From the NCBI GenBank assembly GCA_947488845.1, contig CANLBM010000014.1:34862-98861 (forward strand): 64,000 nucleotides of DNA, written 5' to 3'. This DNA comes from an uncultured Sphingomonadaceae bacterium. GTDB taxonomy: Bacteria > Pseudomonadota > Alphaproteobacteria > Sphingomonadales > Sphingomonadaceae. Positions 62,311 through 64,000 of this stretch are shown in pieces (within the stretch, counting starts at the first letter, position 1; each line of letters opens with the position of its first letter). The notes under the pieces were generated by a model that was not told the DNA's origin, ran no database searches, and was given only the letters and a program-made list of their open reading frames with translations. A program made the translations under genes and the position numbers.

Positions 62311-63633
62311 TCAGAGCCGCGCACATCCCCGCATGGTATTGCGCAGCACCGCTGTTGAATTGTCAAGCGAGGCTTCCCCTTCGAGGCGACCGTTGATGCG
62401 TAGCATCACCGTCCCGCTTTGCTGCATTAACAGCGAAACAAGCTGTGTGCCCGTCAATCCTCCGATCCATTGTGTGCCCACCGCATTGGCGCGCTGAACG
62501 GGGATGTTGACGAGCCGACCCGAAAAATTCCACGTCATCGTCATCGCATTGTCGCCGGAGGGCTTGTTGAGCAGCATCGCCATAAAGGATTTTCCGCTTT
62601 CGCAATACAGGCTGAGGGCTTGGATGTTGGGCGATGCCGCCGCGCTCACAAAAGCGATCGGAGCACGGCCTTGCACGGGAACGACTTCCCAAGGTGTACC
62701 CGGAAGCGGCACTGCCGTTTCAGGCGGGCTGTTGTCCAACATCTTTTTGATTTCCGGTGCTACTGGCAACCGTCCGCCTGTGGCAGGGGGATAGACGGTG
62801 AGCTTGCCGCGCTCCCAAAGGCCTACCTGCACTAACCGGCGTCTCGGGTCAATCATCAGATAGGCTTGCTCCACCCCGCCCTGATGAGGTCCGTTGCCGG
62901 AAAGATAGTAATAGTTCCCGGCCCGCTGCAATGGGGTGACGACTGAGAGATTTGTCTGCAGCACAGCCATCTTCGGTCCCATTTGTGCTTTAAGGGCCGC
63001 TGCCACAGTCCCCTTGTCGAACAGGTCGATATTGTCCTGCGCATAGCTTCCGGGATATTTGCCGACGAGGCTGGCGAGATTGGACCATTCCGCCGGAATG
63101 CCTTGTACCGCCATCGCCGCTTCGGGCCGTGGCGGTGCGGGCGTGCCAGATGGCGCGCTACCGTTGCAGAGCGTAAAGAGGCCGCCGCCGGTAAAGGCCG
63201 CGTGGAAGGGATCGGGGCGTTGGCTAGGCGGCAGGTCGGCGTCGAAGCGGATAACACCCCTTTTCTCGTTGTCGTTCACAAACATGACGACGCGCCCAAA
63301 GTCATTGCTGTTTGCTGGAAAGGGAAAGAATACAGCCGTGATACCGTCATAGCTCTGGCCCATGAAGGTCAGAGCATATTCTACCCGAGGTGGTTTTAAC
63401 TTCCGGCCATTGGCGCGGAACGTCATGCCCGTTTCGCTTAGAGTGACGCGAGGTTCCTTCGAGCAGTCGCCAATGGGCGCATAGCTGCCAAAGATATGAT
63501 CGATGCCTTTATCCTTAAAGCTGGTCAGTGGAACCGCCTGCGCACTTGCAGCAGCAAGCGTGGCAATGGCGCAAGCGGCGAGACCTGTACCGGAACGGCC
63601 GATTGTGAATAGCGTGAAAAATGGCAGTTTCAT
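62311..63633 (-). CDS. Secreted protein of unknown function
   Basis: A 440-residue protein with a signal peptide: a basic start, a hydrophobic core (GLAACAIATLAAASAQA) and likely cleavage after AQA near residue 34. The mature part appears to have an N-terminal domain with IFGSYAPIGDCSKEPRVTLSE and VEYALTFMGQSYDGI, a Pro-rich linker near 165-175 (SGTPAPPRPEAAM), and a C-terminal domain with two Cys (LYCESGKSFMAML, RGCARL). I recognise no family or catalytic motif. ATG 63633 is preferred over an upstream frame start. It stands alone at the right end, next to repeat-like DNA, which hints at accessory DNA. Confidence 0.75.
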   Translation of the reverse strand: MKLPFFTLFTIGRSGTGLAACAIATLAAASAQAVPLTSFKDKGIDHIFGSYAPIGDCSKEPRVTLSETGMTFRANGRKLKPPRVEYALTFMGQSYDGITAVFFPFPANSNDFGRVVMFVNDNEKRGVIRFDADLPPSQRPDPFHAAFTGGGLFTLCNGSAPSGTPAPPRPEAAMAVQGIPAEWSNLASLVGKYPGSYAQDNIDLFDKGTVAAALKAQMGPKMAVLQTNLSVVTPLQRAGNYYYLSGNGPHQGGVEQAYLMIDPRRRLVQVGLWERGKLTVYPPATGGRLPVAPEIKKMLDNSPPETAVPLPGTPWEVVPVQGRAPIAFVSAAASPNIQALSLYCESGKSFMAMLLNKPSGDNAMTMTWNFSGRLVNIPVQRANAVGTQWIGGLTGTQLVSLLMQQSGTVMLRINGRLEGEASLDNSTAVLRNTMRGCARL

Positions 63634-64000
63634 GTCAACTTCCCCCACGAAATGAAAGCTTTCCCAAGAACCAGCGGCCTTGGAAGCCACCAGCGATTCT
63701 TACCGACACATAGCGCCCGCGGCCTCTTTTGTCGCCTCTGTATCTAGACCCTGTCTCGGGTGAAGTTGTATGGGGTGTCCTTTAGCCAACGTCCACATGT
63801 GGCCATAAGCCGTTTCCAGAATTGCTTCCGCTTTCAGGAAGGTGGTTGGCAAGCGGGAATGGCTGAGATGAGGGCGCGAAGCGGACATAGGATCCGACTG
63901 TTGCCAATGACCGCTAGTGGGGCGATTGTGTTGAAAAACTCGGATGATATTCCGTTTGATATTGCTTCTGGTAGCGAGACGAGTGCGGTTTGATCTGTTG
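63634..64000. other. Gene-poor right edge with repeat-like DNA
   Basis: No supported gene. The segment with GCGAAGCGGACAT near 63876, the AATGACCGCTAGTGGGGCG stretch and GTGTTGAAAAACTCGG near 63928 resembles dispersed non-coding repeats and insertion-sequence flanks that I recall from alphaproteobacterial genomes. A 62-residue minus-strand frame at 63700-63888 looks like a product of such a repeat and not a gene. The window ends before any transposase could be seen. Confidence 0.4.

Noticed and set aside
63700..63888. 62-residue open frame at the right edge
   Set aside because: It lies in repeat-like DNA and resembles frames arising from such repeats; no ribosome-binding site or motif.

Overview
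This 64 kb window is almost entirely chromosomal core DNA of an alphaproteobacterium, most likely a sphingomonad (order Sphingomonadales). That placement is an inference from gene order and protein style: dnaG-rpoD, a MoxR ATPase with a CoxE-type VWA protein, a DOMON-like protein with a DUF1343/NamZ enzyme, sdhE-mfd next to recG, divL-tsaE-amgK-murU-addB-addA-trxA, tpiA-secG-pyrG, and ppiD-trpE followed by trpGDC-moaC-moeA. GC content looks moderate. I found one tRNA, no rRNA, no CRISPR array, no intact insertion sequence and no prophage.

Layout. 1-6 kb, plus strand: the 3' part of dnaG, rpoD, an unknown protein, MoxR ATPase and VWA protein. 6-12 kb: an unknown 100-residue protein, namZ and a DOMON-like protein (minus), tyrS and a PilZ protein (plus), recG (minus). 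12-22.4 kb: sdhE and mfd, a c-di-GMP GGDEF/EAL protein, moaA-nadK, tRNA-Asn, a membrane diguanylate cyclase and a TauE/SafE transporter. 22.4-27.7 kb: secA, a small secreted protein, argJ and an inositol-monophosphatase-like enzyme. 27.7-39.1 kb: a tightly packed seven-gene minus-strand run, divL, tsaE, amgK, murU, addB, addA, trxA. 39.1-50.5 kb: moaB, a radical SAM protein, an acyl-CoA ligase, dnaE, glutathione peroxidase, lolD, lolC, a small heat-shock gene with a likely ROSE thermometer, and a Crp-type regulator. 50.6-55.9 kb: pyrG, secG, tpiA and ppiD. 55.9-62.1 kb: trpE, a PHA-system protein, trpGDC, moaC and moeA. 62.1-64 kb: a small accessory-looking end with an unrecognised secreted protein and repeat-like DNA.

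How the genes work together. Replication, transcription and repair are heavily represented (dnaG, dnaE, rpoD, recG, mfd, addAB). Four molybdenum-cofactor genes (moaA, moaB, moaC, moeA) are scattered over three loci. NamZ, AmgK and MurU could form a MurNAc salvage route. PilZ, EAL and GGDEF proteins are separate parts of c-di-GMP signalling. DivL links the 27.7-39.1 kb operon to the CckA-ChpT-CtrA cell-cycle pathway.

The most interesting signals are the DivL-type kinase with Tyr in place of the phospho-accepting His, a ROSE-like thermometer plus RpoH-like promoter upstream of hsp20, a strong orphan terminator just before it that implies an unannotated small transcript, a perfect 27-bp palindrome between namZ and a small unknown gene, and a near-consensus CRP site upstream of the crp-like gene. 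I did not find a convincing new multi-gene defence or mobile system.
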